Made by a program: the position numbers and the translations under genes. From the NCBI GenBank assembly GCA_034434895.1, contig DAOTYI010000251.1, positions 1 through 5,353 on the forward strand: a stretch of DNA of 5,353 nt, read 5' to 3'. The notes below the pieces were generated by a model. The model saw only the letters and a program-made list of their open reading frames with translations, ran no database searches and was not told the DNA's origin. Source of the DNA: DAOTXL01 sp034434895 (GTDB taxonomy: Bacteria > Chloroflexota > Anaerolineae > JAAYZQ01). Shown here piece by piece: positions 1-5,348 of this stretch (the stretch's first letter is position 1; the number at the start of each line of letters is the position of its first letter).

Positions 1-3
1 CCT

Positions 4-29
4 CAGTTGACAGGAGTTACGCAGTTGAC
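4..29. repeat. Short direct repeat CAGTTGAC x2
   Basis: The octamer CAGTTGAC occurs at 4-11 and again at 22-29, 18 bp apart, with a partly similar GGAGTTACG between them. The repeat is seen directly. Its meaning is unknown: it may be the edge of a repeat that continues outside the window, or chance. The first copy includes TTGACA, a -35-like hexamer, but no -10 box lies at a suitable distance. Confidence 0.35.
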
Positions 30-38
30 CCGGCAGGC

Positions 39-84
39 TTACCACAAAGGCACCAGGACACGAAGAATTATGTCTTTGTAGTGA
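39..84. repeat. Imperfect inverted repeat (small hairpin)
   Basis: Bases 39-52 can pair with 71-84. The core is ACAAAG (44-49) against CTTTGT (74-79), with one mismatch (43/80), two G-U pairs and an 18-nt loop. It lies in the gene-free 5' part of the window, just outside the larger foldback element. Short CACAAAG/ACACGAAG-type sequences look like dispersed intergenic repeats, but that is an impression I cannot test here. There is no U-tract, so it is not a convincing terminator. Confidence 0.45.
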
Positions 85-91
85 AAATGTC

Positions 92-326
92 GGGATGGTT
101 CAATTTTCTGGGGAAATTGGTTTACACTTTTGACGGGCGTTAACCCTCACCCCTCTCCCTGCCCCCTCCCCTCTCCCGCTCGCCTGCGGCGGCGGGCGAG
201 GGGAGGGGGTGGGCCGATCCTCCCTCTCCCCTGGCCGCAAGGCCAGAGGGAGAGGGAGGACAAAGGGGGGTGAGGGGCGATGAAGGCCTTCGGTCACAAA
301 AGTGTCAACCAATTTTGAACCATCCC
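92..326. repeat. 235-bp foldback (MITE-like) element upstream of pstS
   Basis: The ends are long inverted repeats. GGGATGGTTCAA (92-103) pairs perfectly with 315-326. AATTGGTTTACACTTTTG (115-132) pairs with 297-314 at 17 of 18 positions, the one mismatch being 123/306. The left arm has 11 extra bases (104-114). Inside lies a second inverted repeat (144-276) with two hairpins, so the whole segment can fold as a stem ending in a three-way junction. There is no credible ORF inside and no transposase, so if mobile it would be non-autonomous. The right arm ends 32 bp before the pstS start, so the promoter of pstS must lie in or before this element, or in the short gap after it. No clear target-site duplication is visible at the ends. 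Confidence 0.75.
144..276. repeat. GC-rich two-hairpin core with CCTCACCCC ends
   Basis: CCCTCACCCC (144-153) pairs with GGGGTGAGGG (267-276), extending to 13 pairs (144-156 with 264-276, one G-U). Between these arms are two hairpins. The first pairs 162-170 with 201-209 and 179-184 with 195-200. The second is very strong: 218-230 with 248-260 (13 perfect pairs), then 231-236 with 241-246, a bulged A at 247 and a GCAA tetraloop (237-240). The strands are strongly skewed, with C-rich left arms and G-rich right arms. The terminal CCTCACCCC/GGGGTGAGG sequence recurs in the hairpin at 5271-5348, so the two belong to one repeat family. It may be nested inside the outer foldback. Confidence 0.7.
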
Positions 327-348
327 CTGCTTTTGCCAGTTAAAGACC

Positions 349-354
349 GGGGAG
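349..354 (+). promoter_or_regulatory. Ribosome binding site of pstS
   Basis: GGGGAG lies 4 nt before the GTG at 359. An in-frame TAA at 341-343 excludes any earlier start. The next in-frame ATG (residue 50) would remove the signal peptide, so this site fixes GTG as the start. Confidence 0.65.
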
Positions 355-358
355 AAAG

Positions 359-1255
359 GTGAAAAAGAGGCCAGGGACTGGAGTTGCAACCGGGCTGGCA
401 CTGGCCCTGTTCCTGAGTCTGGTTGCCTGTGGAGCGGAAACAGATCACAGCACTGCCAGGACTCCTGAGGCGGTGATCAGCATCCAGAATAAAGGCTCCG
501 ACACGATGGTCAACCTGGCGTTGGCCTGGGCCGAAGCCTATGGCCGCCTTCACCCTGAGGTGCAGATCGCCGTCACCGGTGGCGGTTCAGGCACCGGCAT
601 CGCGGCGCTGATCAACGGCACGGTAGACATGGCCAACGCCTCGCGGCCCATCAAAGCCGAGGAACGTGCCCAGGCCGAGGCCAATGGCATCGTGCCGGTG
701 GAGCATGTGGTCGCCGGCGACGCCATCGCCATCGTCGTCCACCCCAGCAATCCTGTACATGGGCTGACAATCCCTCAACTGGCCGCCATCTTTTCTGGAA
801 AAATCACCAACTGGCGCCAGGTCGGGGGTGAAGATCGGCCTGTGGTCCTCCTCTCCCGCGAATCCAACAGCGGCACCCATGTCTTTTTTCTGGAGGAGGT
901 GGTGCGCCAGGGGCGGAAGGACGACAAGACCCTCTTTTCGCCCGACACGCTGCTCATGCCCTCGTCGGAGGGGATCTCGGCCGAAGTGCGCCAGAACCCC
1001 AACGCCATCGGCTACGACGGCCTGGGCTATGTCACCCCCGATCAGAAGGTGCTGGCCGTGGCTTCCGCCGAAGGGCAGCCCTATGTGCTGCCCACTGTGG
1101 AGACGGTCAAAGACGGCAGCTACCCCATTGCCCGCGAGCTGTATATCTATACGGCCGGCGAACCGCAGGGCGCGATCCGCGAGTACCTGGACTGGATCGT
1201 GGGGCCGGAGGGGCAGGCGATTGTCAGGGAGCTGGGGTTTGTGCCGTTGCGGTGA
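359..1255 (+). CDS. pstS: Phosphate ABC transporter, substrate-binding lipoprotein PstS
   Basis: Captures inorganic phosphate outside the cytoplasmic membrane and delivers it to the PstC/PstA channel. The 298-aa product starts with a lipoprotein signal peptide: basic KKR at 2-4, a hydrophobic stretch at about 12-23, and lipobox LVAC with the lipidated cysteine at 24. The mature part is a type II periplasmic-binding fold with the family's phosphate-contacting motifs: GSDTM (46-50), GGGSGTG (74-80), a DMANASRP segment (90-97), RESNSGT (167-173) and NAIGYDGLGYV near 215-225. At about 275 residues the mature protein resembles the shorter PstS class (TIGR02136-like) rather than the longer E. coli type. 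The start is GTG. It is the first gene of a pstSCAB cluster but is separated from pstC by 111 bp of heptamer repeats. Phosphate-starvation control is usual for the family, but no Pho box could be recognised. Function is confident from motifs and neighbours. Confidence 0.95.
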   Translation: MKKRPGTGVATGLALALFLSLVACGAETDHSTARTPEAVISIQNKGSDTMVNLALAWAEAYGRLHPEVQIAVTGGGSGTGIAALINGTVDMANASRPIKAEERAQAEANGIVPVEHVVAGDAIAIVVHPSNPVHGLTIPQLAAIFSGKITNWRQVGGEDRPVVLLSRESNSGTHVFFLEEVVRQGRKDDKTLFSPDTLLMPSSEGISAEVRQNPNAIGYDGLGYVTPDQKVLAVASAEGQPYVLPTVETVKDGSYPIARELYIYTAGEPQGAIREYLDWIVGPEGQAIVRELGFVPLR

Positions 1256-1260
1256 GTTGG

Positions 1261-1281
1261 ATATTGGATATTAGATATTGG
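1261..1281. repeat. Heptamer array ATATTGG, three copies
   Basis: Three consecutive 7-bp units, ATATTGG, ATATTAG and ATATTGG, begin 5 bp after the pstS stop codon. The middle unit has one substitution. The array is AT-rich in a GC-rich region. It is one of two different 7-bp arrays in the same spacer. It resembles the short tandemly repeated heptamers known from cyanobacteria and some other phyla. The function is unknown. Confidence 0.75.
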
Positions 1282-1308
1282 ATCGGCTGGAATCAAACGA
1301 GAACCTAC

Positions 1309-1357
1309 AAATCGTAAATCGTAAATCGTAAATCGTAAATCGTAAATCGTAAATCGT
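1309..1357. repeat. Heptamer array AAATCGT, seven perfect copies
   Basis: Seven identical tandem AAATCGT units span exactly 49 bp and are followed by AAA before the sequence diverges at 1361. The array ends 9 bp before the pstC start codon. Perfect identity of the copies implies recent expansion by slippage or active homogenisation. It lies between pstS and pstC, so copy-number change would alter the distance between the two genes and the leader of pstC. It has no unique spacers and is not a CRISPR array. Confidence 0.95.
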
Positions 1358-1366
1358 AAAATTGGA

Positions 1367-2269
1367 ATGAATCGGCTCAACGTTCGCTGGCGAGAGTTTG
1401 TCATCGAGACCCTGATCCGCCTCTCCGGCTTTTCGGCCATCCTGTTCGTGGTGCTGGTCTTTCTCTTTCTGCTCAAGGAGGGGGCGCCGACCTTCTGGCA
1501 GATATCTCCTGGCAACCTGTTTGGGCAGCGATGGTATCCCAACGAGGGGCTTTTTGGCACCTGGCCGTTGATCCTGGGTTCACTGCTGGTGACGGCCGGG
1601 GCGGTCGTGATCGCCCTGCCCTTGGGCCTGGCCACGGCGGTGTTTATCCGTGAACTGGCCCCCGACTGGCTGCGCGAGATCCTCAAGCCGCTGATCGAGG
1701 TGCTGGCCGGCATCCCCTCGGTTGTCCTGGGCTTTTTGGGCATGGTGGCCGTCGCCCCGCTGGTACGCCAGGTGTTGAATGTGCCTACCGGCCTGACCGC
1801 TTTCACCGGCGCGCTGATGCTGGCCTACATGTCGTTGCCGACCATCATCAGTGTGGCCGAGGATGCCATTGACGCGGTGCCCAAGAGCTATCGGGACGGG
1901 GCGCTGGCCCTGGGGGCCACCCACTGGCAGACCATCTGGCGGGTGGTGCTGCCCGCCGCCCGCTCCGGGGTGATCATCGCCGTCATGCTGGGCATCGGCC
2001 GGGCCATCGGCGAAACGATGGCGGTGATGATGGTCACCGGCAACGCGGCACGGGTGCCGCACGAGTGGAATGCCCTCTTTTTGCCGGTGCGGACCATGAC
2101 CGCCACCATCGCCGCCGAGATGGGGGAGGTGGCCCAGGGCAGCACCCACTACCATGTGCTCTTTGCCGTGGGCATTCTGCTGTTTGTGGTGACCTTTCTG
2201 ATCAACGCCGCGACCTCGGTCGTGATCATCAGAAGTGGGGAGCGGCGCGGCGGGAGATTGATGGGGTAA
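1367..2269 (+). CDS. pstC: Phosphate ABC transporter permease PstC
   Basis: One of the two membrane subunits forming the phosphate channel of the Pst importer. The 300-aa product has six likely transmembrane segments at about 21-37, 64-92, 112-133, 145-165, 202-222 and 263-288. The cytoplasmic EAA loop that docks onto PstB is at about 164-197, with the core GALALGATHWQTIWRVVLP. It is followed by the PstC-typical GRAIGETMAVMMVTGN (211-226), whose Arg and Glu are conserved in the family. The ATG at 1367 is the only sensible start, since an in-frame TAA lies at 1343-1345. It has no proper Shine-Dalgarno: TTGGA directly abuts the ATG and a heptamer array precedes it. It overlaps nothing and is followed 3 bp later by pstA, so the two are almost certainly co-transcribed. 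Confidence 0.95.
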   Translation: MNRLNVRWREFVIETLIRLSGFSAILFVVLVFLFLLKEGAPTFWQISPGNLFGQRWYPNEGLFGTWPLILGSLLVTAGAVVIALPLGLATAVFIRELAPDWLREILKPLIEVLAGIPSVVLGFLGMVAVAPLVRQVLNVPTGLTAFTGALMLAYMSLPTIISVAEDAIDAVPKSYRDGALALGATHWQTIWRVVLPAARSGVIIAVMLGIGRAIGETMAVMMVTGNAARVPHEWNALFLPVRTMTATIAAEMGEVAQGSTHYHVLFAVGILLFVVTFLINAATSVVIIRSGERRGGRLMG

Positions 2270-2272
2270 AAC

Positions 2273-3118
2273 ATGTCCCGTCAGGTGAGCCAAAAGATCG
2301 CCTTTGCGATCCTAACGATTCTGTCCGTCATCGTTGTGATCCCCATCGTCCTGGTGGTGGCCTACATCATCATCCAGGGGGTTGGGATGCTGAACTGGGA
2401 ATTTTTGACCACCTTTCCCCGCAACGGTATGAAAGAGGGCGGCATCCTGCCGGCCGTCGTCGGCACCGTCCTGCTCACCTTTGGCACGGCCATCGTCAGC
2501 ATCCCCCTGGCCATCGGGGCGGCGGTCTACCTGGCCGAGTATGCCCGCGACACCTGGTTGACCCGCGCCATCCGCCTGTCTATCATCAACCTGGCCGGCA
2601 TCCCTTCGGTCGTCTATGGCCTGTTCGGTCTGGGACTGTTCGTGCTTTTCCTGGGGCTGGGCACCAGCCTGATTGCCGGCAGCCTGACCCTGGGGTTGAT
2701 GACCCTGCCGGTGGTCATCTCCACCGCCGAGGAGGCGTTGCTGTCTGTGCCGCAACGGTTCCGCGTGGTGAGCCGCAGCCTGGGGGCCACCCGCTGGCAG
2801 ACGGTGCGCCAGATTGTGCTGCCCAACGCCCTGCCCGGCATCCTGACCGGGGTCATCCTGGGCCTGGAGCGAGCTGCCGGCGAGACAGCCCCCATCCTGT
2901 TCACCGTGGCTGCCTTCTACCTGCCTCAACTGCCCCGCAGCCCACTGGACCAGACGATGGCTCTGCCCTACCACCTCTACGTCATCTCCACTCAGGTGCC
3001 GGGCATGCCGCTTGAGGTCCAATATGGCACCGCCCTGGTGCTGCTGATCCTGGTGCTGAGCATGAACCTGGTGGCCACCATGATCCGCAGCCGCTTCCGC
3101 CGCAAACGACAATGGTAG
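2273..3118 (+). CDS. pstA: Phosphate ABC transporter permease PstA
   Basis: The second membrane subunit, pairing with PstC to form the phosphate pathway. The 281-aa product shows about six hydrophobic segments, at roughly 11-33, 60-86, 103-129, 131-152, 187-210 and 250-272, and a basic C-terminus (RSRFRRKRQW). The EAA loop is at about 151-185 (SVPQRFRVVSRSLGATRW and following). It is followed by GLERAAGETAPILFT (197-211), which matches the PstA version of the conserved Arg/Glu motif and separates it from PstC. The ATG lies 3 bp after the pstC stop; GGGG at 2263-2266 is a weak ribosome binding site overlapping the end of pstC, suggesting translational coupling. The 123 bp after it, before pstB, are an inverted repeat rather than coding sequence. 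Confidence 0.95.
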   Translation: MSRQVSQKIAFAILTILSVIVVIPIVLVVAYIIIQGVGMLNWEFLTTFPRNGMKEGGILPAVVGTVLLTFGTAIVSIPLAIGAAVYLAEYARDTWLTRAIRLSIINLAGIPSVVYGLFGLGLFVLFLGLGTSLIAGSLTLGLMTLPVVISTAEEALLSVPQRFRVVSRSLGATRWQTVRQIVLPNALPGILTGVILGLERAAGETAPILFTVAAFYLPQLPRSPLDQTMALPYHLYVISTQVPGMPLEVQYGTALVLLILVLSMNLVATMIRSRFRRKRQW

Positions 3119-3125
3119 GCAAATA

Positions 3126-3233
3126 CCTATCCTCCCGCAGGTTTGGGCGCAATGACCAGACCAGAGCACGCCCAGATGACCGGCTGCATCGGTTGCCAGC
3201 CCCTTTCTAACCTGCGGGGGGGTTCAGGGTAGG
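3126..3233. repeat. Branched inverted repeat between pstA and pstB
   Basis: CCCGCAGGTT (3134-3143) pairs perfectly with AACCTGCGGG (3209-3218). After an asymmetric internal loop, CCTATCC (3126-3132) pairs with GGGTAGG (3227-3233) with one G-U. Inside are two smaller stems: TGGGCG (3144-3149) with CGCCCA (3169-3174), and GGCTG (3182-3186) with CAGCC (3197-3201). The 108-bp segment can therefore fold as a three-way junction. It fills nearly all of the pstA-pstB gap and contains no convincing ORF. It could be a non-autonomous insertion, or an RNA structure that lowers or stabilises expression of pstB relative to the permeases. The right arm ends 8 nt before the pstB ATG and so would overlap its ribosome binding region. 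Confidence 0.65.
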
Positions 3234-3241
3234 CAGTTACA

Positions 3242-4003
3242 ATGGTAGCCAGATTTTCGATCCGCAACCTGAGTTTCCGGTACAACAGCACCGTGGCCCT
3301 GCGCCAGGTGACCCTCGACATCCCGGCCAACGAGATCACCGTCATTTTTGGGCCATCCCATGCCGGCAAAAGCACGCTGCTGCGCTGCCTGAACCGTTTG
3401 AACGACCTGATCGAAAACGAGGTCACAGAACTCAGCGGCCAGGTGCTGCTGGATGGACAGGACATCTATGCCCCGGAGGTGGATGTGACCGAACTGCGGC
3501 GGCGGGTGGGCATGGTCTTTGCCCTGCCCATCCCCCTGCCGCTGACCATCCGCCAGAATGTGACCTATGGCCCCCGGATGCGCGGCGAGCGGCGACAGGC
3601 CCGTCTCGACGAGTTGCTGGAGCGCAGCCTGCGCCAGGCGGCCCTGTGGGACGAGGTCAAGGATCGCCTCGATGAACCGGCCATGCAACTGTCGGGAGGG
3701 CAGCAACAACGGCTGTGCCTGGCCCGCACTCTGGCCCTGGAGCCGGATGTCATTCTGCTCGACAACCCCACTTCGGGCCTGGACCCCCTGTCCACGGCCA
3801 AGGTGGAGAACTCGCTGCGCCAGTTAAAAGCCCACTACACCATCGTCCTGGTGCCCCACAGTGTGCAACAGGCGGCCCGGATGGCCGATCTGGCCGTATT
3901 CCTGTTGAACGGCGAGCTGGTCGAGGCCGGCCCCGGCGAGTTGATCTTTACCCGGCCCCGCCAACGCCGCACCGAGGACTATGTTACCGGCCGGTTTGGG
4001 TAG
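3242..4003 (+). CDS. pstB: Phosphate ABC transporter ATP-binding protein PstB, with altered catalytic motifs
   Basis: The cytoplasmic ATPase that would drive phosphate import through PstC/PstA as a homodimer. The 253-aa product is PstB-like throughout: a GPSHAGKS Walker A (37-44), CLNRLNDLI after it, LLDGQDIYAPEVDV (69-82), LSGGQQQR signature (150-157), Walker B ILLD (171-174), SGLDP D-loop (178-182), and VPHSVQQAAR with H-loop His206. Three positions depart from canonical PstB. The Q-loop reads MVFALPIPLP, so Gln is Ala94. The catalytic glutamate after Walker B Asp174 is Asn175. The Walker A variable pair is His-Ala instead of the usual Gly-Cys. The codons (GCC at 3521, AAC at 3764) differ from Gln and Glu codons by at least two bases, so single read errors do not explain them. 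The rest of the protein shows no decay, so it may be a divergent PstB subfamily. GGGTAGG at 3227-3233 is a possible weak ribosome binding site. Confidence 0.9.
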   Translation: MVARFSIRNLSFRYNSTVALRQVTLDIPANEITVIFGPSHAGKSTLLRCLNRLNDLIENEVTELSGQVLLDGQDIYAPEVDVTELRRRVGMVFALPIPLPLTIRQNVTYGPRMRGERRQARLDELLERSLRQAALWDEVKDRLDEPAMQLSGGQQQRLCLARTLALEPDVILLDNPTSGLDPLSTAKVENSLRQLKAHYTIVLVPHSVQQAARMADLAVFLLNGELVEAGPGELIFTRPRQRRTEDYVTGRFG

Positions 4004-4018
4004 TGGGTGATCCCATGT

Positions 4019-4023
4019 GGAGG
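4019..4023 (+). promoter_or_regulatory. Strong ribosome binding site of the PLP enzyme gene
   Basis: A perfect GGAGG lies 5 nt before the ATG at 4029. It falls inside the longer reading frame that could begin at the GTG at 4017, so the ATG is the preferred start and the product is 400 aa instead of 404 aa. Confidence 0.8.
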
Positions 4024-4028
4024 TTCCC

Positions 4029-5231
4029 ATGCTGCGAGATAGAAGCATCTTCACCCAGGCAGTTCACGCCGGGGAGCGTGGGCCACGCCCCGACTTTACC
4101 CCGGTCAGCACCCCCATCTACCCCTCCGTTGGCTACCTGTATGACGACCTGAACGATCTGGATGCCATCTTTGCCGGCCGCCGGGGCGGCTATGTCTATC
4201 CCCGCTACGGCAGCCCGACGGTGAGCGCCTTCGAGAAGGCGGTCGCCCTCCTGGAAGGGGCGGAGGAGGCCGTGGCCTTTGCCTCGGGCATGGCGGCGGT
4301 TCACGCTGCGCTGTTGGGCGCAGGGGTCCGAGCCGGGACGAGAGTTGTCGCCGCCGCCGACCTGTATGGCGCCACCTACGCCCTGCTGGACCGGCTCTTC
4401 ACCAGGTTGGGGGTGGGCGTCTGCTTTGTGGACATTGCCGATCTGGAGCGGGTGGGGCAGGCGGTGGCTGAGGAGCAGCCTGTTGTGTTGCTGTGTGAAA
4501 TCATCTCGAATCCACTGATGAAGGTGGCAAATGTGCCCGCCCTGGCCGAGATAGCCCACGCGGCCGGTGCGACCCTCATCGTGGACAACACGTTTGCCAC
4601 CCCTTACCTCTTCCGCCCCCTGGCCCACGGCGCCGATTATGTCGTTCACTCGGCGACCAAGTATCTGGGAGGCCACGGCGATGTGATGGCCGGCGTGGTG
4701 GCCTGCTCTGCCGAACGTGGCTGCGACCTGCGGGAGCGGCAAAAGCTGCTGGGGGCCAACCTGGGGCCACAGGAGGCGTGGCTGGCCCTGCGCGGGCTGA
4801 AAACTCTGCCGTTGCGGATGCGCCAACACTGTGCCAACGCTCAACTGGTGGCCGAGTGGCTGGCCCGGCACCCGGCCGTGGCCCGTGTCCATTACCCCGG
4901 CCTGCCGCAACACCCCCAACATGCGCTGGCGGCCCGGCTCTTTGCCGGACGGGGCTTTGGCGGAATGTTGAGCTTTGACCTGCACGGCGCAGGCCAGACG
5001 GAAGTTCTCCGTTTGATGGAGGCGTTGACCCTGGTGTTGCCGGCCACCACCCTGGGCGATGTCTACAGCCTGATCCTCTACCCGGTTCACTCCTCTCACC
5101 GCCAGGTCGCACCCGAAGTGCGAGCGGCCATCGGCATCGGCGAGGGGCTGGTGCGTCTTAGCGTCGGGATCGAAGAGGTGACGGACATTATCGCCGACCT
5201 GGCCCAGGCGCTGGACAGAGTCGGTGGATAG
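4029..5231 (+). CDS. Cys/Met metabolism PLP-dependent enzyme (trans-sulfuration family)
   Basis: A cytoplasmic, pyridoxal-phosphate enzyme of the cystathionine gamma-synthase/gamma-lyase, O-acetylhomoserine sulfhydrylase and methionine gamma-lyase family. The 400-aa length is typical. Visible residues, numbered from the ATG at 4029: Y57 and R59 in YPRYGSPT (cofactor phosphate contact from the partner subunit), G87-M88 in SGMAA, Y113 (ring stacking), D186 in VDNTFATP, S208 and T210, the Schiff-base lysine K211 in HSATKYLGGHGD, and substrate-carboxylate R376 in GLVRLSVGIE. The position of the methionine gamma-lyase active-site cysteine appears to be Ala115, and its Lys-Asp pair near residue 240 is not matched, which argues against a standard methionine gamma-lyase. 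Choosing among synthase, lyase and sulfhydrylase is not possible from motifs. It lies 25 bp after pstB with no terminator between, so co-transcription is likely; such a gene is not a usual pst partner. Confidence 0.9.
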   Translation: MLRDRSIFTQAVHAGERGPRPDFTPVSTPIYPSVGYLYDDLNDLDAIFAGRRGGYVYPRYGSPTVSAFEKAVALLEGAEEAVAFASGMAAVHAALLGAGVRAGTRVVAAADLYGATYALLDRLFTRLGVGVCFVDIADLERVGQAVAEEQPVVLLCEIISNPLMKVANVPALAEIAHAAGATLIVDNTFATPYLFRPLAHGADYVVHSATKYLGGHGDVMAGVVACSAERGCDLRERQKLLGANLGPQEAWLALRGLKTLPLRMRQHCANAQLVAEWLARHPAVARVHYPGLPQHPQHALAARLFAGRGFGGMLSFDLHGAGQTEVLRLMEALTLVLPATTLGDVYSLILYPVHSSHRQVAPEVRAAIGIGEGLVRLSVGIEEVTDIIADLAQALDRVGG

Positions 5232-5238
5232 CTCGACA

Positions 5239-5253
5239 ATGTTAAATTAACAT
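5239..5253. promoter_or_regulatory. 15-bp palindrome, possible operator
   Basis: ATGTTAA (5239-5245) and TTAACAT (5247-5253) are perfect 7-bp arms around a single A. It is an AT-rich island in GC-rich DNA, 8 bp after the stop of the PLP enzyme. The symmetry and size fit a binding site for a dimeric regulator of a gene beyond the window's end, but no such gene or -35/-10 pair can be confirmed. Confidence 0.4.
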
Positions 5254-5270
5254 AAATGGCGGTTAAGGTG

Positions 5271-5348
5271 GACCTCACCCCATCCCCCGACCCCCTTCCC
5301 CTCTCCGCCGCGGAGAGGGGAAGGGGGCCAGGGGGTAGGGGTGAGGTC
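5271..5348. repeat. GC-rich hairpin of the CCTCACCCC family
   Basis: A 78-bp imperfect palindrome. The apical stem pairs 5291-5307 with 5311-5327 (17 perfect pairs, CCG loop). After a short mismatched zone, 5282-5287 pairs with 5331-5336 (one G-U), and after a bulged A (5337) the base pairs 5271-5281 with 5338-5348 perfectly. Its ends (CCTCACCCC and GGGGTGAGG) match those of the 144-276 core near the window's other end. It lies 39 bp after the last gene and could act as a 3' stabilising hairpin. No U-tract follows, so a classical intrinsic terminator is not supported. Confidence 0.8.

Noticed and set aside
92..326. tRNA or known structured RNA suggested by the branched fold
   Set aside because: Arm lengths are far too long for tRNA, there are no conserved T-loop or CCA features, and the C/G-skewed stems fit a DNA palindromic repeat better.
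1..358. Pho box or sigma-70 promoter for pstS
   Set aside because: TTGACA at 7-12 and TTGAC-like sequences in the foldback arms lack a matching -10 element, and no Pho-box-like tandem repeat is convincing.
1309..1357. CRISPR array
   Set aside because: The units are 7 bp, directly contiguous and without spacers.
1147..1806. Minus-strand frame of 219 aa with a repeating LRFTIYD segment
   Set aside because: The protein repeat is only the translation of the AAATCGT heptamer array, and the rest lies antisense to pstS and pstC.
2312..3169. Minus-strand frame of 285 aa opposite pstA
   Set aside because: It is rich in Gln, Gly, Asp and His with no domain, and is antisense to a clear permease gene.
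4017..4028. GTG at 4017 as the start of the PLP enzyme
   Set aside because: GGAGG at 4019-4023 is correctly spaced for the ATG at 4029 and would lie inside the gene if the GTG were used.
3984..5099. Long (371-aa) minus-strand open frame opposite the PLP enzyme
   Set aside because: The plus strand encodes a full enzyme with all cofactor residues. The antisense product is Q/G/H-rich without recognisable domains, as expected for a shadow frame in GC-rich DNA.
5271..5348. Intrinsic terminator after the last gene
   Set aside because: The stem is strong but no run of T follows on either strand. It matches a repeat also found upstream of the operon.
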